64,000 bases of DNA from an uncultured Christensenellaceae bacterium. Lineage in GTDB: Bacteria; Bacillota; Clostridia; Christensenellales; Borkfalkiaceae. The notes below the pieces were generated by a model. The model worked only from the letters and a program-made list of their open reading frames with translations. It was not told the DNA's origin and did no database searches. The position numbers and the translations under genes were made by a program. Of this stretch, positions 9,389 to 16,430 are shown piece after piece (within the stretch, counting starts at the first letter, position 1; each line of letters begins with the position of its first letter). Location: positions 1-64,000 of the forward strand of contig CAJUOP010000002.1 of NCBI GenBank assembly GCA_910588465.1. The letters are read 5' to 3'.

Positions 9389-9580
9389 CTATTTTTTCAG
9401 CCCCGCCTGCTTGAGTATTGATTTTTCCGTTCCGGGCGGCAGGTCTTTCGCGTGCATTGGAACTTCGGTTTGTCTTCCTGTATCCGGGTTTCTCATTTTG
9501 AGGTGTGAGCCTTTTTGGCTTATTTCCTCGAACCCGTGGTCTTTTAGGAATTTGACCATTTGCTTTGCTGTCATCGGCAT
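9389..9580 (-). CDS. hicA: HicA mRNA interferase toxin
   Basis: The 63-aa product has the compact double-stranded-RNA-binding-like fold of HicA. It starts with TAKQMVKFLKDHGFE and carries KGSHLKM with the catalytic histidine, followed by the HAKDLPPGTEKSILKQAG helix. HicA cleaves mRNA and is neutralised by HicB. The ATG at 9580 is preceded by GAGGAGGT; an upstream extension to 9619 would overlap the promoter. Toxin first, antitoxin second is the usual hicAB order, and both are read from the promoter at 9610-9638. Confidence 0.9.
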   Translation of the reverse strand: MPMTAKQMVKFLKDHGFEEISQKGSHLKMRNPDTGRQTEVPMHAKDLPPGTEKSILKQAGLKK

Positions 9581-9609
9581 CGTTTGTACCTCCTCTTGTT
9601 TACGAGTAT

Positions 9610-9638
9610 AGTATACCATATAGTTGCCTATTTGTCAA
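9610..9638 (-). promoter_or_regulatory. hicAB promoter
   Basis: On the minus strand TTGACA (9633-9638), exactly 17 bp, then TATACT (9610-9615), about 20 bp before the hicA ribosome site. The repeated TATACT/AGTATA around the -10 is a likely HicB operator (inference). Confidence 0.8.
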
Positions 9639-9682
9639 CGCTTTTTTAGTTGTTTTTTAGGCTTTTTCAAAAATTTTTTTGC

Positions 9683-9721
9683 ACAAAAAAAAGACCGGGC
9701 AGCGCGTCAATGCACTGCCCG
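9683..9721 (-). terminator. Rho-independent terminator of the late operon
   Basis: The stem CCGGGCAG/CTGCCCGG (9694-9701 with 9714-9721) is followed on the minus strand by a long T run (complement of the A tract 9683-9691). It separates the late structural operon from hicAB. The 9722-9886 stretch between it and the holin gene holds a small GC hairpin (9861-9879) and no gene I can support. Confidence 0.85.
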
Positions 9722-9886
9722 GCTTTCACTCGTCTGTCCGAGCCGTCAAGCGTCTTTCCGCTTTGCCGCCGAAAAAATAAAGGAGAAAATTATGCCGCGC
9801 CGACTGCGCGGTGGTCGCGGTGCGAAGGCTCGAACTTCGCGTTTCCCTTGTCCGCGATATGCGGGGTTCTCTGCCCCGCTTCTTTA

Positions 9887-10279
9887 TTATTCAGTTGTCG
9901 TAGGCGTTGCGTTCTTTAAGCTATAAATCGCTGACTCCACCTGCGTGGTTATCCACTTTTCGGTGTCGCCGTAATTCTCGGATATGTAGCTCTGCACCTT
10001 TTCCGAAAGCAGACCCTTGATTGTATTCACAGCTTTTTCAAGCGCGACCTTTTGCGCAGATGCATCGAATTTCCCCTCCGCTTTCAAATTCTCCACATAG
10101 GTCTGATAGGTCTGCTTTACTACGTCCGTTATAACCGACAGCGCGGTGTTCAGAAAGCCTTTCGCCTTCCCGTCTTTTACTTTGCTGTCAATGAGCGCGG
10201 TCAGCTTGGCGACCGCCCACGATGCCAGCGCGGTCAGTATTACGCCTACCACGCTGAAGAGAATTTCCGTCCAGTTCAT
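9887..10279 (-). CDS. phage holin, LL-H-like family
   Basis: The 130-aa product has one N-terminal membrane segment (about residues 7-25, LFSVVGVILTALASWAVAKL), a long charged helical region and a short polar tail. This arrangement is typical of LL-H-family holins, which form membrane lesions that let lysins reach the cell wall. The start codon overlaps the stop of the upstream gene at 10279. It is the last gene of the late operon before the terminator. No endolysin gene lies beside it, which is unusual. Confidence 0.75.
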   Translation of the reverse strand: MNWTEILFSVVGVILTALASWAVAKLTALIDSKVKDGKAKGFLNTALSVITDVVKQTYQTYVENLKAEGKFDASAQKVALEKAVNTIKGLLSEKVQSYISENYGDTEKWITTQVESAIYSLKNATPTTTE

Positions 10280-10641
10280 TATTCTTCGCCTCCTTGATTA
10301 TTTTGTTTTGATTTCGCCCGTGCTTTCTTCTCTGCCGGTGTTTCCGGAAGAGCCATAATGTCTTCGTATAGTTTAGTTATCACGCCGTTACCACCCAGCT
10401 CATGGTATGCCTCGTAACTACGCCGAGCCGATTCCTTGGCGTAAATGGGGCAGTATCCGCGACGTGTGTATTTGTCGTGGTATTCAATCAGTTGATTGCG
10501 CAGAAGGCTTTGTACGCCGTCCTGCAAGGCTTTTTCGCGTTTCTGCATCCCTTTGTACTTGGCGATAATAAAAGAGGCGAGGCCGCCTAAAAAGAACGAC
10601 ACCGCCCATGAAATGATGCAAGTTATCAATGTTGCCGTCAT
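10279..10641 (-). CDS. small membrane protein of the lysis region
   Basis: The 120-aa product has an N-terminal membrane segment (ATLITCIISWAVSFFLGG and beyond) followed by a helical, basic cytoplasmic-type region with RGYCPIYAKESARRSYEAYH. The ATG at 10641 was chosen because GGAGG lies 10 bp upstream and it overlaps the preceding TGA. Its place next to the holin suggests a second holin or lysis accessory role. I do not recognise an enzymatic domain. Confidence 0.65.
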   Translation of the reverse strand: MTATLITCIISWAVSFFLGGLASFIIAKYKGMQKREKALQDGVQSLLRNQLIEYHDKYTRRGYCPIYAKESARRSYEAYHELGGNGVITKLYEDIMALPETPAEKKARAKSKQNNQGGEE

Positions 10642-10769
10642 GACTCTAAATCCTCCGGCGTTATTTTTACTCCGCTCAGTAATGCGTACCACTTATCGCA
10701 CGGCGTTTCGCACGGGCCTTTTCCGCAAGCTGCGCAGATGTTCTCGATGGTTAATTCTTCGTTACTCAT
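10638..10769 (-). CDS. 43-aa cysteine-rich protein
   Basis: A short gene with a strong GGGGGAGG ribosome site. It encodes ICAACGKGPCETPCDKW in the middle; four cysteines in CxxC...CxxxC spacing suggest a zinc-binding knuckle. Its TGA overlaps the next ATG (ATGA), showing translational coupling inside the late operon. Function unknown. Confidence 0.65.
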   Translation of the reverse strand: MSNEELTIENICAACGKGPCETPCDKWYALLSGVKITPEDLES

Positions 10770-10902
10770 AAGCCTCCCCCGTTATCGTCTCGTACTCTTC
10801 GGCGGTTATCCAGCCTTTTACGACCGCGTTTTTTACCCACGCTTTCGCCCACAGTCCCTTCTCGAAATATTCGCGGACTTTCTCGAATTTCGCGCTTGCC
10901 AT
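10762..10902 (-). CDS. XkdX-like phage protein
   Basis: The 46-aa product ends with WVKNAVVKGWITAEEYETIT, the hallmark of the XkdX family. This tiny protein is found downstream of tail-fibre genes in PBSX-like and many Bacillota phages. Its role is unknown. The start overlaps the stop of the preceding gene (TAATG at 10902) and its own stop overlaps the next gene by 8 bp. Confidence 0.8.
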   Translation of the reverse strand: MASAKFEKVREYFEKGLWAKAWVKNAVVKGWITAEEYETITGEAYE

Positions 10903-11234
10903 TATTCAGCCACCTCCTCTTTTCGCTCGCTCTGCTCGGTATCGAAGTCAACGCCGGACATCATTGCGAGGTAGTCCACGCCCGCCTGCATCCGCTCCCA
11001 TTTCGTGTTCTGCTCTTTGATGTATTCTCCGAGCGTGATGGGCGCAAGTGTGACGGTATCCGCATCGGCGATTTCGGAATGCCCCGGCAAATTGTAGGCC
11101 GTTCCCTCAAAAGCCACACCTACGGCCTCGTCTTCGTCCGCCTCGATATACGTTCCTTCGGGACTGACCTTGATAAATAAAACGGAGTCGGTTACGCCCA
11201 GCCCCGTTCCGTCGCTCTTGATTATTTTGTACAC
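10902..11234 (-). CDS. conserved tail-tip region protein
   Basis: The 110-aa product begins with a GTG at 11234, preceded by AGGAGGT at ideal spacing; a longer frame to 11375 has no such site. The first half is beta-rich (GLGVTDSVLFIKVSPEGTYI) and the second ends in a helical acidic tail. Small proteins like this follow fibre genes and precede XkdX in many Clostridia phages. They may assist fibre attachment, but the role is not known. Confidence 0.7.
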   Translation of the reverse strand: MYKIIKSDGTGLGVTDSVLFIKVSPEGTYIEADEDEAVGVAFEGTAYNLPGHSEIADADTVTLAPITLGEYIKEQNTKWERMQAGVDYLAMMSGVDFDTEQSERKEEVAE

Positions 11235-11650
11235 GTTCCACCTCCTATGACCCGTAAAATGTATTTCAGCGTTTCGATATCGGCGTTGAAAAATGCGTGA
11301 TTCCACAGCCAGTAGTCGGCGTGTTCGCGCATCTTGTATTGTTGCAATTTCGGGTCGCCCCATATCCGCTCCCACGCGGCTTGCCGTTTTTGTCGATTAG
11401 CTGCGCTTTCTTGTTTTGCCGGCGCACGGAGACTCGCCTGTATCGCCTGTGTAAGCCGTCCGCGTTCCAGTCCGCACCCGTCGTCGTCTCTGGCGAAATA
11501 TAGATGCGCGTTCTCGCTTGTTACAAGTACGAGCGCATCCCCGTCTTTAGTTATTATCTCGCCTTCAGATTCGCAAACCGTCCCGTATGGCAGATTTACG
11601 TTCCCGCAAAGGCCCATTCCTCGAAAGCGTTTGAAAAGTACATATCGCAC
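11222..11650 (-). CDS. hypothetical protein overlapping the reverse transcriptase gene
   Basis: The 142-aa product is not a family I recognise. It has a Trp/Tyr-rich C-terminal half (HADYWLWNHAFF) and a basic middle. The start is a GTG at 11650, ten bases after AAGGAGG inside the reverse transcriptase gene, so the last 55 bp of the RT gene are used in two frames and the genes are translationally coupled. It overlaps the next gene by 13 bp. Position after the DGR RT suggests a tail-tip or accessory role. Confidence 0.65.
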   Translation of the reverse strand: MRYVLFKRFRGMGLCGNVNLPYGTVCESEGEIITKDGDALVLVTSENAHLYFARDDDGCGLERGRLTQAIQASLRAPAKQESAANRQKRQAAWERIWGDPKLQQYKMREHADYWLWNHAFFNADIETLKYILRVIGGGTCTK

Positions 11651-12810
11651 TGGTCGTAGTCCTCCTTGATGATGTTATGGCGTTTATCTAACTTAAACCC
11701 GAAAAGCGAATAAACGAGCCGACGCAATTTCAGCACTCGATTGTGGTCATTGTAATTTTCAAAATATGCAATTGACCCCTGTATCGAAGCGCGCACGTCT
11801 TCGAAGGTTCTTTCTCCGCTATCGTACATCCTCTTCAGTGCTTTGAATTTATGACGGGCGCGAGGGACGCTTTTGCGGTTGCCGTTTATAACTACTTTCC
11901 CTGTCTCCGTCAATCTGAATTTCGCTTTGCAGTATTTGAACGGTTTAGTAAGCGGGCAGATGTGCGTCTTGGCAAGATTTACCGTCAATCCGTATTTTGC
12001 CGCCTTATCGACTATTTTGTTCAGTATTTCTTCCGGGTCTCGGTGTGGCGGTATCAGTACGGGATAATCGTCCATATAATGGCTCGCGCCTTTAATGTGA
12101 AGCTGACATTTGATGTAGTTATCAACCGGAGACGGCAAGCCTACCATCTCCATTTGACTGACCTCTACACCGAGCGGCAGTCCGTGTTCGCCCGGAATTG
12201 TTCGGACTATCTTGTCTGCTATTTCTCGTATGTTCGGATGCCGCAACAGCTTTTTGTGGCGGTCAAAAATAGCCGCGTGGGATGCCGAAGGGAAGAATTG
12301 CTTGTAATCCATAAGCAAAACCCAGCCTTCGCGTCCATAGCGTCTATAATGCTCACGCAAATCGTCGGCAAGCATCCGCATTCCGAAATGAAAACCTTTG
12401 CCCGGAAGACTCGCGCCGTTTTCGTATATCATGTCTGGGGTATATAACGGGAGGAGCGCACCGCGCGTCAGTGTTTTATGCACTTGCCTGTCGTCTATCT
12501 TCGGTGCGCTTATGTCCCGCGCTTTGCCCCGTTCGTTGATTGGAAATTGTATGTATTTTCCGGGTGTCCATTTGTGTTCGAACAGTTCACGCCGCCGTTT
12601 TGCCGTTCCGGAGAAAAGATGCATTTCGAACCGTTGAACGCTGTTTTTCCAGCGTACTCCGTTACAGCACCGTTTGCCGTTTTTAAACATCGCATTGAAT
12701 GTAAAAACGCGACTTAAACCACCGACCGTTCTCGCACGTTCGGTTTTGCGCTGTTCTCTTTGCGCTTTTCTGCGTTGGTATCTTGCTTCGTGTCGTTCGT
12801 TACTTGTCAT
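11596..12810 (-). CDS. DGR reverse transcriptase
   Basis: The 404-aa product (start at the ATG 12810; an upstream frame to 12960 runs into the template RNA region) has the seven RT blocks. The catalytic YMDD is at about residues 245-248 and the DYKQFFPS block carries the first aspartate. Block 4 reads LGVEVSQ, the (I/V/L)GxxxSQ form specific to diversity-generating retroelements, rather than the QGxxxSP of group II introns and retrons. There is no maturase or endonuclease domain. The enzyme copies the template repeat RNA with errors opposite adenines and, with Avd, replaces the variable repeat of the target gene. It lies 256 bp downstream of the template, the usual place. Confidence 0.95.
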   Translation of the reverse strand: MTSNERHEARYQRRKAQREQRKTERARTVGGLSRVFTFNAMFKNGKRCCNGVRWKNSVQRFEMHLFSGTAKRRRELFEHKWTPGKYIQFPINERGKARDISAPKIDDRQVHKTLTRGALLPLYTPDMIYENGASLPGKGFHFGMRMLADDLREHYRRYGREGWVLLMDYKQFFPSASHAAIFDRHKKLLRHPNIREIADKIVRTIPGEHGLPLGVEVSQMEMVGLPSPVDNYIKCQLHIKGASHYMDDYPVLIPPHRDPEEILNKIVDKAAKYGLTVNLAKTHICPLTKPFKYCKAKFRLTETGKVVINGNRKSVPRARHKFKALKRMYDSGERTFEDVRASIQGSIAYFENYNDHNRVLKLRRLVYSLFGFKLDKRHNIIKEDYDQCDMYFSNAFEEWAFAGT

Positions 12811-13066
12811 AATTATTCGCCTGCCGCACGGTTGTGGTGTAGGGTACAGTCTAAACCGCTTTGACCTGACACATGAAACGGGGTGATGCACTCTCTCCCG
12901 CCATGCAAGGAGCGTCCGTGTCCGGTCGTCAGCAAAATGGAGATTTCTCTCCACTTGCAAAAATGCAGCTGTTTTGGATTTTCATCCGGGAAGTGTTCCT
13001 CCTTTCGCTTCGGTCTTTGGTTCACTCAAGGCTACTACTTATGACCACGCCTCCCTTTCGGGAAGG

Positions 13067-13193
13067 TGCGAAATCCGGCGCGAGCGCGGCAGAATTGTTA
13101 GCGTTGTTATTGTTGTTACTGCCCGACGACCACACAGCGCAGAAATTGTTGTTATTATTGTAATTCGGCGACCGCAGCCACCACCACGCAGCC
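13067..13193 (-). ncRNA. DGR template repeat (TR) and template RNA core
   Basis: This 127-bp block aligns without gaps to 13755-13881 in the fibre gene. There are 14 mismatches and each lies at an adenine of the minus-strand TR. I count 30 adenines in the TR, so none of the other 97 positions differs. Read in the fibre frame the TR is loaded with asparagine AAY codons (SPNYNNNNNFC, then SGSNNNNNANN), which can reach many residues without creating stops when A is mutated. The functional RNA should extend through the gene-free spacer 12811-13066 towards the RT start, as in Bordetella phage BPP-1. That stretch holds no gene I can support. Confidence 0.95.
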
Positions 13194-13232
13194 CACTCGC
13201 AGATTTACAGGAACACACCCAAAGGGAACGGC

Positions 13233-13691
13233 TCAGCCGCTCTTCTTATCTGATTTTAGCAGTCCCGTCAGCAGTGCATTCTCTTTGTCGATGAGTTCGC
13301 CGAGCGTCTGGGACATTTTATCAAGGCGTTGCGATGCATCCGAAGCCTTGACTGGCTTTCCGGAAGATGTTTCAAAACACCCAGCCGGGTTCAATGCCAT
13401 AATTGAATAACAATGCGCGAGATGCACGTCTAACGCCATGAGCGACGCTCTGGATTCCAAGATGTGCGCCTCGCGCAGTCTTCGTCGCTCGTCGCTTGAT
13501 GGGTAGATGCTGTTCGCCTTTTCGGCGTGGTCTACCACCTCGGACGCGAGCCTTGCCACGTCAGTTGCCAAAAGCCGAGCATACCGCGCGGACAACCGCG
13601 TTAGAAACGCGATTGTCCGCGTATAGATTTCGTTCGCAGTGTTTACGAACTCCGCTTTGCTTTCGGACCGTTTTGATTTCAGTACCGACAT
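13233..13691 (-). CDS. avd: Avd-like DGR accessory protein
   Basis: The 152-aa, strongly helical product fits the four-helix bundle of accessory variability determinant proteins, with a basic N-terminus (LKSKRSESKAEF) and amphipathic helices (FLTRLSARYARLLATDVAR and onwards). Avd forms a pentamer that binds the reverse transcriptase and template RNA and is needed for mutagenic copying. It lies between the variable gene and the template repeat, the BPP-1 order. The ribosome site AAGGAAGG precedes the ATG. I recognise it by position, size and helical pattern rather than strong motifs. Confidence 0.8.
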   Translation of the reverse strand: MSVLKSKRSESKAEFVNTANEIYTRTIAFLTRLSARYARLLATDVARLASEVVDHAEKANSIYPSSDERRRLREAHILESRASLMALDVHLAHCYSIMALNPAGCFETSSGKPVKASDASQRLDKMSQTLGELIDKENALLTGLLKSDKKSG

Positions 13692-13709
13692 TTGTGTACC
13701 TTCCTTTTT

Positions 13710-13729
13710 GCGCCCACTGTCGTGGGCGC
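13710..13729. promoter_or_regulatory. hairpin/cruciform downstream of the DGR variable repeat
   Basis: A perfect 8-bp stem (GCGCCCAC with GTGGGCGC) with the 4-nt loop TGTC lies 25 bp beyond the variable repeat. In BPP-1 a DNA hairpin with 8-bp stem and 4-nt loop just after the variable repeat is needed for target recognition, and the size matches. Neither strand has a T tract after it, so it is not a usual terminator. Confidence 0.75.
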
Positions 13730-13748
13730 GATTTCTCCGATTGTATGA

Positions 13749-15848
13749 TTAGACTGCGAAAGCCGGCGCGAGCGCGGCAGAATTGTTAGCGCTGCCATCG
13801 TAGCTACTGCCCGACGACCACACAGCGCAGAAAGTGTAGTAATTAAAGTAAAACGGCGACCGCAGCCACCACCACGCAGCCGTATTCACGTCTGAATGCT
13901 TGTATTTGACTTTTGAATTGCCGTTTGCATAATAACTGTACTGTGCTTGATAGTTGCCCTCGTAGCTGTTTGCGTATCCGTTTGTACTGCCGAACACCTC
14001 TTTCATCGAAAGCAACGGCAGATAGTCTGTCGTTGCCGTTACATTCGATTGCGTGCTTCCCGAACCGCCACCCACGTTATCCGTGTATTTTGTTATCGGT
14101 TTTAGCACCGCTCTGAGGTCGGACGGTAGAGCCGCCATCAACGTGCCGGCCACGGGGTTCGTCGCGCAGGTGTTTGTTGCGTTATTTCCCGTTGCGCCGG
14201 ATGCTTTAACCTCGCCGTAGTTGCTCGGTGCTACGTTCGTACTACCGAGAACGTCATACCGCAAATCCGAAGCCGACCAGCCGCCGTAGTTGTAATAACC
14301 CCAGTGGTTGATGTTAAAATACTTCGTACCATCAGTATAGCTCGAATTGTACTTGCTGTCAATCAAACCGACGTCCTTGCCGCCCGATTGTGCCGTTTTG
14401 AACCCTTGGAAGTGTATTTTATTCGAACCCTCATATGCTGCATTGTGGTTGAACCCTATAATGAAAACCCAGAGCGATTGGTCGACGCTCAGCGTTCCCA
14501 CCGTGCCTTTTACTTCGATTTCTTTTGTCGCCCCGACCGACCACACAGACGCGCCCGCGCCAGCATCCGATATGGCTTTAACCGTCGCCCACGAATTGTC
14601 GTTAAGCGTAGCCGACGCCACGGTCGCCGTAACCGCCACAGTTTTGCTTGTAGCCTTGTAATTCGTCCCTGCGTCCACATTGACCGTAATCGTCGCAGAA
14701 CCGCTTTTAACGGCTTTTACGGTGACTGTCGTTCCCGAAACTGTCACTTGCGCAACGGAAACGTCGCTGCTGCTCGCAGTGATAGCTCCGTCACCGGAAC
14801 GCGAAACCGTAAATGTGCGCGTCATACCTATTGCGCCGACCATATTTAGGCTTGTTGGGCTTGTCGAAACTGAACCAGTCGCTTTCGCAATTTCCCACGC
14901 CCTGCCTATCGCTCCGGCGTATTGACCTATCCCAGTTATGACAAGCGTATAAGTTCCTGCGCTGGTCGCCGTATTACCGCTTACAACGTAATCAGTTCCG
15001 GCTGTTAGCGTCTTTCCGTTGACCACCACGCTGCTTACCGTTTTCGTTTTTGTAGAACCGCTATAAGTGAGAGACCCGCCCAGCTTAACGGTCGCGCCCG
15101 TAATCGAGATGATTCCGACCGCATCCAGCTTGGCTTTATCCTCTTTACTCATCAGTCCGTCTTCGGTCGTTGTTGCTGTGTTAGATGGTAGGGTTATTTC
15201 GGTCGTATCGCTTTCCGTGATATGCCCTTCGGTATCGTGTTTAACATAAGGGATTATGATTTTATCGCCGAAGGATTTTTCTCCCGCGCTCCCCTTGCTA
15301 CCGCCTGCGGCTATGCTGTTTGTGTGTTTTATCGTAGTACCGTCTTTTTTTAAGCCTGCACCAGCCGTATCGAATTTCGTATTCATCCCGGCATCGAAGT
15401 CCGCACGAGTTACCATAGCCTCATGGTCTATCGTTGCCGTCAATATGCCGGTATTCGACATTTGGAGCGTGGCGTAAAACGTGAAAACATAATCGGGCAT
15501 ATCTTCGTGTGTCGGAACGCTTACACCTACCCCGTCTTGATAAAGCGCGACCAGTGCGCTCTCGCTCCCGTTAAGGCTTGCCCATACGCCTATCTGATTG
15601 ATAATGTAACCCGTCGTTACGCCTGCGCTGGTGCATTGCAATTGCAATCTTACACCGTTCGCCACCCTGTCCATTTTGATGATGCTGAGCGTTTGCTTTT
15701 GCGCAACGAGTCCGGTCTGCGCCATAAGGTATGCATCTGCGACCGTTCCTTCGCCTGTGGCTGCGCTGTCAAAGTTCAGCGTTGCGCCCTCAAGCCAATT
15801 TGCGAGCAGTTCCTTGCCCGCGTTCGTTATAACTGCGCTATTCCACAT
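13749..15848 (-). CDS. tail fibre/adhesin, DGR variable protein
   Basis: The 699-aa product starts with a phage tail-fibre N-terminal domain (about 1-160; AVITNAGKELLANW) that should attach to the baseplate. A linker follows, then bacterial Ig-like Big_2-type domains at about 250-410 (VSGTTVTVKAVKSGSATITV). The C-terminal DUF6273-like domain, about 425-699, has a C-type-lectin/formylglycine-enzyme-like fold signature (AAWWWLRSP, then ALAPAFAV). The variable repeat covers the last 42 residues, where the lectin fold displays ligand-contacting side chains. It follows tail protein I by 15 bp. Inferred role: receptor binding with host range diversified by the DGR. Confidence 0.92.
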   Translation of the reverse strand: MWNSAVITNAGKELLANWLEGATLNFDSAATGEGTVADAYLMAQTGLVAQKQTLSIIKMDRVANGVRLQLQCTSAGVTTGYIINQIGVWASLNGSESALVALYQDGVGVSVPTHEDMPDYVFTFYATLQMSNTGILTATIDHEAMVTRADFDAGMNTKFDTAGAGLKKDGTTIKHTNSIAAGGSKGSAGEKSFGDKIIIPYVKHDTEGHITESDTTEITLPSNTATTTEDGLMSKEDKAKLDAVGIISITGATVKLGGSLTYSGSTKTKTVSSVVVNGKTLTAGTDYVVSGNTATSAGTYTLVITGIGQYAGAIGRAWEIAKATGSVSTSPTSLNMVGAIGMTRTFTVSRSGDGAITASSSDVSVAQVTVSGTTVTVKAVKSGSATITVNVDAGTNYKATSKTVAVTATVASATLNDNSWATVKAISDAGAGASVWSVGATKEIEVKGTVGTLSVDQSLWVFIIGFNHNAAYEGSNKIHFQGFKTAQSGGKDVGLIDSKYNSSYTDGTKYFNINHWGYYNYGGWSASDLRYDVLGSTNVAPSNYGEVKASGATGNNATNTCATNPVAGTLMAALPSDLRAVLKPITKYTDNVGGGSGSTQSNVTATTDYLPLLSMKEVFGSTNGYANSYEGNYQAQYSYYANGNSKVKYKHSDVNTAAWWWLRSPFYFNYYTFCAVWSSGSSYDGSANNSAALAPAFAV
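13755..13881 (-). repeat. DGR variable repeat (VR) at the 3' end of the fibre gene
   Basis: This 127-bp block encodes the last 42 residues before the final valine (about 657-698). Relative to the template, eleven codons differ: N to F, F, Y, Y, T in the first cluster, N to S, Y, D, G, S in the second, and D to A near the end. Flanking TR-identical, GC-rich ends are the likely sites for priming and initiation of mutagenic homology. Confidence 0.95.
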
Positions 15849-15863
15849 TGTAGCGTCCTCCTC

Positions 15864-16430
15864 TTAAATATTCGCCGCTGTGCCTACCGCGACCACTGCC
15901 ATTCCGGTTCGTGCCGTTGCGGCGTATGCCGTAACCTCGCCCGAATGCGCAAACTCGATAACGTCCAGCACCGCGCTGCTTCGTTTAGCGACCGCGACAA
16001 GTGCGCGGAAACGGTCGATTATATCCTGTGTCTGCAACGGGTAGCTCGTTGTAACACGGAAGTGGAACGGTTCGCCGTTATACTTGTTCCACTCCGTAAC
16101 ATACCCGCCGCCGAAAACGTCTTTTATAATCTGCTCGATTGCCCATTTCGTGCCGCGTTTCGAATAGACCTTATCTGAGCTTTTTATGATGGCGCGTTTG
16201 CTTTCAATCGGCAAATCTGCGCTATACCAGTCAACGTCTAACTCGTATGCCAGCTCGTCAAGCTGCGCATCGTTCAAACGGTCTATTTGGTCCCACACTC
16301 GTGCCGTCTTTACGCGGTTCGCCGGAATAAGCACGGTAGATTCCACCGCTTCGGCAAGAGACTTTACGGCCGCGTCTTCACGCATAAATTCCGGGAGCAG
16401 TTTCAAAAATTCCAACGTGGTTATTTTCAT
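15864..16430 (-). CDS. tail protein I (P2 gpI-like)
   Basis: The 188-aa product has the gpI signature: a helical N-terminal half (RLNDAQLDELAYELDVDWYS, then KRAIIKSSDKVYSKRGTKWA) and a beta-rich C-terminal part. In P2, gpI is a baseplate wedge component that sits between J and the fibre. It overlaps the end of the J-like gene by 4 bp (ATGA-type coupling) and is followed by the fibre gene, conserving the P2 order W-J-I-H. Confidence 0.88.
   Translation of the reverse strand: MKITTLEFLKLLPEFMREDAAVKSLAEAVESTVLIPANRVKTARVWDQIDRLNDAQLDELAYELDVDWYSADLPIESKRAIIKSSDKVYSKRGTKWAIEQIIKDVFGGGYVTEWNKYNGEPFHFRVTTSYPLQTQDIIDRFRALVAVAKRSSAVLDVIEFAHSGEVTAYAATARTGMAVVAVGTAANI

Noticed and set aside
9795..9870. 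tRNA-like GGCTCGAACTTC element
   Set aside because: No acceptor or anticodon stem could be paired around it on either strand; likely chance in a GC-rich intergenic stretch.
11596..12960. Group II intron or retron reverse transcriptase
   Set aside because: No maturase/endonuclease domain or intron RNA boundary, and the SQ-type block plus adjacent TR/VR/avd define a DGR.
12873..13294. Plus-strand open frames across the template repeat
   Set aside because: Leucine runs are the complement of AAC/AAT codons in the template; there is no ribosome site and DGR logic explains the sequence.
13710..13729. Ordinary transcription terminator after the fibre gene
   Set aside because: No T tract on either strand and the operon clearly continues into avd and RT; it fits a DGR target hairpin better.
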